Shown: piece by piece, positions 11,025 to 23,181 of the stretch
Numbering within the stretch: position 1 is the stretch's first letter
Layout: every line of letters begins with the position of its first letter
Assembly: GCA_950022655.1 (NCBI GenBank)
Contig: OX465590.1
Location: forward strand, 40,636,218-40,700,217
Reading direction: 5' to 3'
DNA: 64,000 nt
From: Alentia gelatinosa
Lineage: Eukaryota > Annelida > Polychaeta > Phyllodocida > Polynoidae
Translations under genes and position numbers: made by a program
The notes under the pieces: generated by a model
What the model was told of the DNA's origin: nothing
Databases searched by the model: none
Seen by the model: only the letters and a program-made list of their open reading frames with translations

Positions 11025-11420
11025 ATGCCCTCCAGACATTGCTAAACTCACCAATATCGCCCCGGGTTCGTAAAGGACCCACTCTTGACTGGCTGGCCGC
11101 ATCACGGCCACCTTTCCCCCGATGAACCACAGTTTTCCAATTTCTAACTGGAGAAACTGAATATGATCTGGCATGTAAATGTAGAAATACCTGAAATTTC
11201 AACTTCTGGCATTGAATTTCCAATTTGAAGGGATATAAAAGCTGTCAGACTTGGCACTGCACAGCAGGGCGGCTGTCCATGTATCAAAACAAACCCGTTT
11301 TCACTGTGCTAGCATACAATGACAGACGGGAACCAGTATACACTGGACTGTATACTGGTTCCCTGTCCCAATGATATATGGGACAGGTAACAGGTAGCTC
11401 ATTAGCCTGGAAGCCTGGCC
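11025..11420. repeat. CCTCCAGACATTGCTAAAC repeat and GGGAACCAG palindromes
   Basis: CCCTCCAGA...CCAATTTGAAGGGATATAAAAG...GCAGGGCGGC...ATCAAAACAAACCCG, also in 22171-22480 and 62800-63020. Then GGGAACCAGTATACACTGG and its inverse, with GTCCCAATGATATATGGGACAGG. Similar GGGAACCAG/GGCAGGG motifs occur at 12000-12330 and 38400-38460. Confidence 0.5.
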
Positions 11421-11429
11421 TAGTTAGAC

Positions 11430-12010
11430 TATAGGCCGCATTAGTCCTGACGTCATCATTGGGATTCCCCACCTACCACGTGGCATTTTGGTGCCAAACA
11501 AGTCTAAACTCCGCGAAGCACCGCATACATGATGTATCGGCGCTCGTATCCTGTTGTCAATGAACGAATGTTTTCAGTTATAAACGAGCAAAGATAAAAG
11601 ATAGTTGAGAATGTATTTAGCAGGAAACATATTTTTGAGCTGATCTTTGACTGGCAGATTGGTAAAGTCGTTGGTAAGACTAAAATCAGAACCATGTTCG
11701 ATTTCATAACACTGGTGCCAACCTTGCACTATCAAGTCTCAATAACTGTCAAGTTGTTCTTTGAATATTTGAAAGTGTGACAACACTAATGCATTCGACC
11801 ATGAGAAAGTTATCCCTTTGGTACGTCTTTTTTAGTGCCACAGTAGAGTTTGATATACTGTAGAATTGAAAAATTTGAGATGTCTAGGATCGCTGACTGC
11901 TTCACTTATGAGGGGATATTCCAATGTTTGGCACCAGAACGTAGGGAAACCCCGCTCTCGGCAGGTCAAATGACGTCACACTAATGCGGTCTATAGGCCA
12001 GGTAATGGGT
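11430..12010. repeat. CCGCATTAGT inverted-repeat element
   Basis: GGCCGCATTAGTCCTGACGTCATC at the left and GACGTCACACTAATGCGGTCTATAGGCC at the right; TTTTGGTGCCAAACA and GTTTGGCACCAGAACG just inside. About 570 bp without coding capacity. Confidence 0.5.
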
Positions 12011-12554
12011 TCCATTTTTATAGTGCATTATTGGTAACGCCTCCTGGTTCCCCGGTAGTCCGCTAGAGGGCTCGGCGGAACTAGGTGTATGACAAGTGGA
12101 TACCAGCCAAACCACTAGGCTGGTTCCTGGGGTATCCCCTAATCACAGGCGGGCACCAGCCAAGGTTGAAGGTCATGCCTGTGGAACCCGTTACCTGCCC
12201 CTTATTCATATGGGCAGGGAACCAGTCTAGTAGCTCATGAGTGACTGAACTTTCACTGGTTCCCTGTCTATTTGAATTGGCAAGGATTGGCTGGTTTTCG
12301 CCTATTTATGTTGTACTATTTTGCTGAGCCTCCAAGTGGATACGGTACCTGGGGAACCAGCATATGGCAAGGAGTATGGCAGATTTTGCCACACCCTCTA
12401 GTGGATGTACAAATGTAGAGGTCACCCATAATGTACCAAAAGAAATGGTAGGTGTTACCTGACCTATTATGCGAGTGAGCACATTGGCCAGGCGTTCAGA
12501 CTATGGACCCTGTACCTGCAAGGAATTATGGGATATCTCAATATAGTCTCTAAA

Positions 12555-13017
12555 TCATAATTTGGAGACTTGGCTTATTTGGCTGGTCTCCGTGTGTGGC
12601 GTTGACATTTTGTCATTTTCAGTATGATAAGATGATTTAGATACATGGTTACCATTGATATAAGGTGATGTATTATTGGCATGGTTACTATCGATGTAAG
12701 GTGACATGTTGTTGACATGGTTACTGTTGCTATCGGCGTCTATTTTCGACACGTCTTCAGCGTCCGTGTTAAACGCGGCGTTCTTCGCTGGTCGTTGTTT
12801 CGGGGCGTTGTTGCTCATCGGGTCGTAAAATCTCAGAGAGATGTATGCCAGGAACCGGAAGAAGATAATGACGCCCACGAGCACCACCAGGTAGAGCCAC
12901 AGGTAGGTGTTGACGCCGCGCGCCGCTAGGATCGCATCGCCGCTGACGTAACGCGTCGAGTTGGAGTCGGAGATTCCCGAACACTCCGCCAGACTCGTCA
13001 TGTTCATCGGTAAACAT
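12555..13017 (-). CDS. ABCG gene coding exon 15 (terminal)
   Basis: 463 nt including the TGA stop. Acceptor gtggttttcag. Encodes the loop cysteines, two glycosylation sites, membrane helix 6 ([20 protein letters not shown]) and the long Asn/Ser/His-rich tail with 36-bp DNA repeats at 12644-12735. Confidence 0.95.
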
Positions 13018-16000
13018 CTGAAAACCACAGAGAGAAATGTCAGTTGATGTGGGTTTGATAATGGTAGTTTTCCTTGTTTTCATTTTCAGTTTATAAAATT
13101 GTTTATCTTTAGTTGGGAGAGTCTTATATGGCTCTTCCACCAGCACACAAGATATTATAGGGAGATTTGTTACAATTTGGGTGTCTTGCTAAATCTTGCT
13201 AGGTTTTGAATAATCTTGTGCAAGGTCTGCTGGGGTGGACAGTAATTAACAATCTATTCGCCCTCTTGGTCGCCTCGCCTCCTCATGGTGCAGACCAGAT
13301 ATGCTTGCATGCAAGCATAACAAAAGCGACTGGGGTGGGGAGTTAGCTCAGTGGTAAAAAGCACTGGACTTGTAATATCAAGGTTGTCAGACTTTTTTGA
13401 TTCGGGTCCCACTGCAGCCACTTTTCTCCTTCACCCCCAGCAGTGGTAGATTTACTGCTATACCAAAGGCCAATCCTTCTCATACCATGTCTATGTGGTG
13501 TGGGAAGTAAAAGAACTCTCCCCTCGGTAAATGTGTAGGGGTGAGGTTTCTACCTAAATTCATTACATAGATTCGATCACCACCCTTGTGGTGTAAAAGA
13601 ACCTTGAGAAAGTCTGGTGAGAACCTGCAATGGTTAACTGGATGTTAAATCAAACCAACCAACTAACCAAATCTTGTGCAAATTTGCGGCAATGCATCGG
13701 TCTGGTTTAGCACCTTCACCGCATTCTTGCTGTGATAAATCGCGGTATGTCACGATATGTCGGCACTAGATCATGAGGTGTCCTGGTGATGCAACACCGG
13801 AATATACAAACATCATCGCAAAAAGATACACAAACCATCGCATGTGTTGTGTCATGGCAAAGGAGGTAAGACAAATAGCAATACTGTAAGATATAACAAG
13901 ATACACCAAGATATAACATGGCAAATCTATCGTGTTGGTGGAACCAGCACTTTATGGAGTCTGTCAGTGAGTAACAATTCACAGACTAAACGCTTGATCT
14001 GTTTTCACTTTATCAGACACCTTGGGATGTTATAAATTCATAAGAGTTTACCCTTAATTCCCATTCTTTGGGCTTGAAGAGCTGAGCCGTATAACAGCAT
14101 ACATCACAGTAGGTAGTACATGATTTTTGCAATATAGGGAGCAAAGGTCAGTAGGTATATGAACAATGTGTACAAGGACAGTATTTATCCCACCCCGTCT
14201 CCACTTTATAATAATGATTAGCCATTTTAGTTCCTCCAAGTTGCTTGAGTGAGTGAAGTTCGCGGCTGCCAAGTAAAGCCAAAGGTCGTCAACAATTCAT
14301 AGACCGCATTAGTGCGACGTCGCTCACATTCTGGCTGCTGATGGGTCAAAAAATTGTATTACCCTCGTGCAATAATAACACCTTACTGCACGCTCGCCGG
14401 AAAACAGTCAGCCAGTGTTAAGCCAATGGCGTTGTTTTTTTATTAGGGGTAGGATAAAAACATAATATTGACTGGTTTCAGATACAAGCGGCCGTATGCT
14501 CCGAGGAGTTGACGCATAGTAATATCCGAGCGAATGAGAGGATATTGCATAGAGTCAACTCCAAGGAGCATACAAATGCTTATGTCTGAAACCATTCTAT
14601 ATTGTATTTATTGTTATCCACCATTTTTGACAAGTTGCATGTCGATATCAGTTTGTTTTAGTTATGCACTATATTCCCATACGCACTATTTTTCCGTATG
14701 CGCCACCCGGAGCATACAACATATCCGTATGCGCCGGATATATCCATACACACTCCCTATGTGTTTTCTATGGACACTTTGTATTAGGTGGACAATAATA
14801 TGGAGAAACCAAACGAGTTAGTCGTATTGTTGTTTATCGCACGACGGCAAGATCTCATATTACTACGCGAGGCGAAGCCGAGAGCAGTAATACGTGATCT
14901 TGCCGGAGTGCGATGAACAATAACACTACTAACTCGAGTTTGGTTAAGAATTTATCCTACCCCGCCCAACTCAATTACTTCTACATTAACAAATGACGTC
15001 ATTTGTCAAGTGTATCCCACTAGAGCGATATTTTTCATTTTTCTGAACACCAGACCGAATACAGTGACCCAATGTTAAGCCTATGGAGTTTTTTATTAGG
15101 GGTAGGATAAATGCTAAGACGTGGCGGGGTTTATATCACTTACTCGAGAGGAGCGCCCGTCTGTAGCTCCAGCACGACGAAGGCGTGGTAGGCGTAGTGT
15201 AAGTAGGAGCAGTACTTCAGCCAGACGAAGTAGGGCCCGATGTTCCGAGTGTAGAATCCACCTGACACACAAGACACAGACATCTGAGATGTGTGGTGTT
15301 AACAAACCCACTGACAAAGGTATGATGTTACATTGAGATGTGATTATGTGTAACACACACATATAGGGAACCAATATGAACCCTCTGAAACTGTAGATTA
15401 TCCTACCCCGTTTCCATATTTTTTTCAGTATCAGAAATAGTGGCATAAACAACACTTTATGTCACGACCCGTGACATAAACAAATCCCATGTTAAGCCTA
15501 TAGCGTTTTTTATTAGGGGTAGGATAAACCCGTTTACAAAACTCCATTTCCGGATATAAGCGTTCAGTAATTTGAATATATAGGTATGAGATTATATATG
15601 TGTCATTCTCCAATCTTTTTAAGTCCATATTTTTGATACACTTAACAACAGCTGTCATTGTAGCTTGGATACAGAGTTATTCAGAGACGAAATACACTTC
15701 AATATTGACAAACGAGACCAAAAACAAAATTCTAGTCTTGAACCCCCATAGCTTTAGCACTAAGCCTCGTTCTTACTGGCCTCTGGAAATGGTATTTTGA
15801 GCATGGGTATCTGCCGTTTTAGCGGGTTCACTTTGGCTCCCTATAGAGGGCACATAGCTATTCTGTTATGGACACAGCCATCTTGCCCCCGACGCTAAAC
15901 AAACCACCTGGTGGCTGGTCCAGTTATCCATGGATTTTATTTGAAATATTGTTTGGTGTTTGCAATAAAAGGGTTACAGCCTCGTCTCACGATTAACTTT

Positions 16001-19000
16001 AGATTATAACAGCAGAAAATAGTGGATGTCCCCCAACTACAGTGGCACTATCTTACAATTTCCTGGCAGATGATGGCAGAACTAGCAATCATTCTGTGCC
16101 CTATACTGATAATTATGTGATTTCCCCCCCCCCCCCCCCCCCCATTTTTTAACCCTTTAAGGACGCATAATGCCTGGAGGCATAACCGTGCTAAAGACGC
16201 ATGATGCCTGGAGGCATCACCGCACTAAAGACGCATGATGCCTTGAGGCCTTATTGTCCCAATATTAGAAAAAATGTTTCAACAAAGAAATAATAAAGCA
16301 ATATTCAGGAAATCTTCAGGAAATGTAGATATAACATCATATTTAGTATTCCTATTAAAAAGAAAAGAAAATATTTATGATCATATATCATATTGCATGA
16401 TTTCAAACTTGGATATCAGTTTTAGCTATTCTGAGGCCGTCCTCTAGCCAGACAAACTGCCACCAGCACCCGTCCTTATGGGAGTAGCTAGGCCCCAGGC
16501 AGCCGTCTTGTTCTATTGTCAGTATCATCCAGGGGGCTGTTTCACTAGGAGCTACAAGTCTCGCTGTTTGTAACAGTGGCAGCAAAGCGGCAGTTTGCGT
16601 TTCATTAGAAGGTGCAGTCAAGCGTGAACAGCACCTGGGACACAAGCGGCACCAACAGTGGCAGTGACCGTTTCACTAGTAAATTGGGTCTCGCTGTTAG
16701 TGCCACTGTGGAGCTGCTGTACGCGAGAGGGTCTACCCTCTCGTTTGTTACGCGTTTAGAATACTCTCACCCACTTCCCATGAGAATTAAGCAATGAAAT
16801 TTTTACACGAGTAAGGTATACATATAACCTATAATCGTACCAAATATGAAGAAAATCGGCCAGGCCGTTCCGAAGTTATCGGCGATTCAATTTTGTTGTC
16901 CCTCCGTGCGATTGCGTTAGTCGCTGTTCTTTTTCACTCCCTCCGTAGTGCGGCGGGGTTTCGGCTGTTCTTTTTGTCTCCCCCTGGAGGCCGGTGGGAA
17001 GTGCAGTATTTGCTATGACAGAACTCAAACGCCGATTTCTTAATTCTTATGGGAAGTGGTGAAATTCCACATCATCGCGGCCAGTCGACGAATAGATTTG
17101 AATGTCAAACGTGTGTGCATAGCGAGACCTGTGCCAACAGTGAGAGTTGGTCTCACCTCAACAGCGAGACCACTGATGAAACGCGAATTTGGGGTTGACA
17201 CTGTTGGTGCCACTGTTGGGGCAGCTGTTGCAGTCTCACCTCTCGCTTTCACTCCACTACTAGTGAAATAGCTCCCAGAATGATTCCCATTGAGTTACAC
17301 TTACCAGCGAGCATGGACCCCAGCATAAACACGGAGCCAATTGTGATACCTCGACTGACATCAGGGATGATTGTACCCACAAACAGTCCAAAACTCTGTA
17401 AAATACATAGTACAATGAAAAGTCCATGTGTCAATAACTTACCATTGGCAACACAATCCTGTGAAAAGTATCTTTTATATGTTTGTACATAGTTTTGACT
17501 GCTTCCGGAAGAGCGCCCACTGCGTGGCGAGAGTTATACGTCTTTAAAGTTTAATGATAATAAAAATTGAAAAAAAAAATTAAAAAATCCACTAGTCGAT
17601 TAGAGCTATGGTAACACAATAGGGAAAGCTACCAACTGGACAACATATGTTTACATGTTAGTGATGGTGATACAACAGTGAAAACTGCCAACTGTACAAC
17701 ACAAATTGTAGGTGCACTGACTCGTAGCAAATTTGGTTTATCTGTGTTCCTTCAAAAACAGGTCATTTGACGCTATTTTTCTTCATTGTAAAGTGTCTTA
17801 TACAATTCATACTTGGTCATTATCGCCGATGGTGATAAGGTCAAAATTGCCCATTGCTTGTCTACAAGTTAGCGTTGGTAACACAGTATATAAACAAATA
17901 AAAAGAACTGGATCAAAAATCTTAAATTAACAATACTCCACGAGATTGGATGCGCCACAATCATCATTGAGGCAAAGCCGAGTTATGATTACGGCACATC
18001 CAAAGGAATGGAATATTGTTTATTTCATTATTCAAGTGCAGTTCTGGATTCATATCACCCCTTTCATGGACATTAGAATAGCATCACAATATCAGAATAA
18101 TTCAAATTACTTTGCAAGTCCAGTTAGCAATGTATAAATCTCCATGGTGATGTCCTGTCTGCTCTCTGAAATCCTGGCCGCTGATTGGCCAGTCGATTAT
18201 GACATCATCTCACATCACACTGCTATGACCATGGCTTAGTGTTGTCACTTTATATGGGTGATCGTTGTGTGGTATGATTCTTTAATGTTATTCCTATGAC
18301 TAAACTTGTACCAGGGGTGAGATAAAGCAGATGCAACTCCAACAGCACACTAATAACGATATGGATCAAGATCTATAGATACTGAAAATATCCCATGAGT
18401 TTTGGTTGCAGAGTAATCTCATGAGGCAGAGCAGAGTAGATTATGCAGCAAACCAGAATGAATGGCATATTTTCAAGGGCTATGAATCAAGTGCGGTTCA
18501 TATTTTATCTCACCATTATCACTGACTAATTGGCTAACATTTCTGACACCATCCACAATTGAGTTCTCTTTTCAAATACTCCATGGGCATTGAGTACGAG
18601 TTCCCAATGTTAACTCTATAGTGAAAGAAATACCAGGGGTGACATAAAAATCAGACTTACCTGGGCAGTGAGAACGTTGAGTAATAAAACACCCAGCATA
18701 GAAAAGAAAGCGGCTACATCCCCACTGAGGTTACACACCCAGTGAACCACAACGTAAAACAACACCGGCTGCAGGACCATCAGCGGGAACTCCGACGCCA
18801 TCTTAGCACAGAAGTAGGCCGACACCCGGTAGGCTCCCGACGAACGCTCCTTCTTAATCACTGGTCTCTCGGTAGGAACTGAAAGCGGACAAAATGGGTT
18901 TGTTTCAATGAATACTGGAGAATTTGACCCGTAACGAACTCTACCTGTGAAAAACTCGACCCGTAACGAACTCGACCCGTAACGAACTCAACCCGTTTTA

Positions 19001-22000
19001 AATCTTTTCAACTCAAGTGTCTCAACTGTGGATAAATACAATACTGAGTAGCAAGTATATTTTCTTAGCTTCAAATTTGGCCTTCTCTGGGGAAGAAAAT
19101 AAATAGAAAACCAATCCTAACACTTACCCTATCCCTATCCCTAATGCTAACCCTATCCCTATCCCCAACCCTTACCCTAACCCTAACCTCAACCCTATCC
19201 TTAACCCCAACCTTGACCCTAACCCTAACTAGTCAGACTATTCCTTCTATATGAAAATGTCTTTTCCATAAGGATCTGAAACGGGTCGAGTTCTCCAATA
19301 GATTTCTCCAAAACGGGTGGAGTTCTCCTGACAACTACGGGTCGAGTTCGTTTCGGGTCGAGTTCTCCAGTAAACCTTCCAATGGTTGCAAGTGGAAGGC
19401 CTTGAAGCCTATAAGACAGCGAAATGCTGAATCTTTCCGATCACACTTTTGCCCGACGGTCGGGCATTGCAACCAAGGGGGTAATGACCGACTCTGCCTG
19501 ATCTTAAGATTGTCGCTGTACGAACTTCACCGACTGTTCCCGATTCTGAGTCGGCTGTTTAAATGGCGATGATATGTACCCCCCATTCTATATGCAAGTG
19601 TCATACATCGATGTATAGGAGAGACAGAGGTGTTTGTTGTTCTGAAAATAGTTTTCCGATATCCTAAATAGAACAGAAGTTATTAAACTTATTTGCATTA
19701 TTGTCTATTAAGGCCTACCACCCGTGCCCAGCTCCCAGCCGCTCTCTTTGATCTCAAAGGGGTCATTTTACCAGGTTATAAAGGAAGGGTGTGTGATCGG
19801 GAAGAATTCGCATATCAATATATGAGGGTACAAGACAGTGACAATAGATTAGTGCCTGATCTTAAGACAGCGAAAATCTTAAGACAATCGATCACGGATC
19901 GGTGACAATCGGTGGTAGATGTCAGGGTCTTATGGCCTCATCTTCCCTAATTCAGAATGCGTATCATGTACAGGATAGCATTGTGAATGAGACTTTTATC
20001 ATAAGATACTTGTTTCCGATTTGAGATGTTTTCTCGATATACAGTAGAACCCCTCTTAAGGGGACACCCTCCGTTCCGAGCCAACTGTCGGGGTGTCCCC
20101 TTAAGCGGGATTTTCAGTCTGCCAATGGTAATACAATAGAGAATACCTACATAAATGAAGGAAACGATGGTTAATAGATTAAAAGGTTTATTAATAATAT
20201 ATAGATAAGCAAATACATATCAATTATACAATATAAATGAATATAGATGAATATAAATGTATTAAATTAAAAATAAATAGATAATACATGTAAACTTGGC
20301 AGTCATCACTGCTCTCATCATCATCAACATCATCATCATCATCAATAGAGTCCAGGTCAATGTCCCCCCCGTAACGTCTGAGAGAAATCAGCGGCCGCAT
20401 AAGCGACTCACCGTGAGCCACCCTGAGCCGCGACGGCTCGCTGAATACCGCACCTTCAAAGCCGCCAGCCCGTCCTGAACCGCCCACCGCTAACCTGTAA
20501 GCGGGCCTCATACCCAGCACCTTCGGCAGGTGCGAAAATCAGCGGCCGCATAAGCGACTCACCGTGAGCCGCCCTGAGCCGCGACGGCTCACTGAATACC
20601 GCACCTTCAAAGCCTCCAGCCCTCCCTGTGTCGCCCACAGCTAACCTGTAAGCGGGCCTCTAACCCCCTACCGTCAACGGGTCTGAAAGTCACTGGATTT
20701 TCCGTGTTTTTGATATGATGTCCCTCCAAAACTGTCTTCTTAAGAGGGGTTTTTATGCATTTCTGTACCGAAAAACTGTCCCCTAAAGCGGGGTGTCCCC
20801 TTAAGCAGGGTGTCCCCTTAAGCGGAGTGTCCCCTTAAGCGGAGTGTCCCCTTAAGCGGGGTTAAAATAAACTCTTAATAGAGGGGAAAATTTCCGTTCC
20901 GAGCAAATTGTCCCCTTAAGCGGGGTGTCCCGGAAGAGGGGTTTTTGCCTACTGTAGTTGGATTATCATTCCCCAGTTACAGCAACCTGAAGATACTTCC
21001 CAATGGGCCATGCTCGGACATACATGTTGTATTATAAGTACTAAATATATATTGAGTGTCGTTATATCAGTCTAAGTATCTATATAGATAACTCATGGCT
21101 ACTTACATGTTGAAACGGCGTCAAACATGGAGAAGAATCCCCAATATACGGTTATATAGAAGAGCTGCAAACAGAATATAATCAGGTGTAGACTAAGATT
21201 GGATTGACCATCTATTTTGGGCAGAGAAATTAGAAATATTCTTCGATGGAGAGTGTATTGGTTGTTTATTATATGGACATCCGTATTATTCTTGAATGGA
21301 ATGGTCACATGTAGAAGGAAAATCTTTTATCATCTTATGCTTCTGATCAATAAAATAAAGAATATATCTCGGATATACATGTGTATATAAAATTGATAAC
21401 ATGATTATCATGTAAGTAGTATATGAAAAGTGACTGAAGCATTACCATGAATTGGATATATTATTTTTATATTAAGTAAGAATCTTTATATATAAAACCT
21501 TAACATGAAATATATTCATCTTTTTAAATAAATAGAGGCTATGATATTTGGAAAACGAATATTGTATTAGACCAACAAATGTATTTGATATGACCTCGGA
21601 CAATGTATTGCGAGCATGCTGTCCATGATACAGGGTTGTCAGTTGGGGCCAGGGAAAAAAATGGAAATGTTTTTCATGTGGATTTTTCTGCCTCAAGAGA
21701 CTGAGAAAACGTGGACAATATGTCCTTGACAGCCATGGCATGGGGCTGAGGGTCTATGGGGAGGTCCAAACCAAATATATCATCTTTGTTTGACACAAGG
21801 AAAAGCAATTGCCTATACTGGGTATGAATAAGTAGATGTCCACGGAAAAACTGAAAACTGATAGTTCTGATGATATCAGACAAAGAAGGACAGAGATCAT
21901 TGTATCATATTCTATAGAGGAAACATATGAGAGTTTAGAGTCTGAGCTCATATCCAATCGAGTTTGAATCACGTAGTAATTCACAAGGCGAAGCCGCGTG

Positions 22001-23149
22001 AACAAACAGATGGGGTCGAGCTCTGACACTAAACTTGAATGAGTTTCTGAATTTATCTTACCCTTAACATTGACTAATGGGCTAACATTTGTGATATAAT
22101 CCCCCAATGGATATTTTTCCTAAATATCTGATGGGCGTTGGATATGAGTTCCCAATATTGAGTCTATAGACCCTCCAGAGGTTACTAAACTCCAGAATAT
22201 CGCCCCTGGTAAGTACAGGATTCGCTGACGACTGGCTGGCCCCACCTCGGCCCCCTGTCTTCTGATGAACAATCATTTTCTGATTTATAACCAGAGAAAC
22301 CGAATGTAACTTGAAATGTATATATAAAAATAACGGATTTCCAATTTGAAGATTTATAAAAAAAAACTGTTAAACTGCTATAATTGTGGGTTATGGGTCA
22401 AGGGTCTATCACCATACAACGACGGCAACCAGTGAACCCCGGGTCCTATAAACAAACTAAATTATGGGATACCTCAATAGGCTCTATGGAGAAAAAAATA
22501 CCAGGGGTGAGATAATTAGGAGAAACCAAACGAGAGTTAGTTGTGTTGTTGTTTATCACACGACAGCAATGTCAGTGATACACGACATTGCCGGAGTGCG
22601 ATAAACAACAAGACTAACTCGAGTTTGGTTTAGAATTTATCCTGCCCCCTCTAAATTACTTCAGCAAATTAAGAAATAACATAAAACTCACAGATAATCA
22701 GTGATAATCATTGGTCGCTTTTCAAATGACGTCATTTGATAACTGTATCCCAATAGAGCGATAAATTTCATTTTTTTCACCATAGACCAAATACAGTCCG
22801 CTAATGTTAAGCCTATCGAGTTTTTTTTATTAGGGGTAGGATAAGGCCACTAAAAAAAACAACTTTTTTCTCATCACCGCGCGCATCTGCAAAAACGATT
22901 TTAGAAGATTTTTTTTTTTTTGGTTAAAATAAGATGAACCTCGATAGAAATTATGAAAAGTATGTGTATTTGGTATCAAATTAAAGCTCCTCATGCCAGG
23001 GATGCTTTCAATGTATAAGTAGTATAATACTGAAAACCCTGCGTACACAGACACCCACATTTTGGCCCAGAATGGAGGGTGACCGCTTACGCAGGGTTTT
23101 ACTGTATGTCTAAAGCCCATTTTATGACACTTTTAAGCCATCTTTGATC

Positions 23150-23181
<32 letters not shown>

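Noticed and set aside
19118..19231. Chromosome fusion point or chromosome end
   Set aside because: The telomere-like tract is short, degenerate and enclosed by inverted iterons of one element, so element cargo is the simpler reading.
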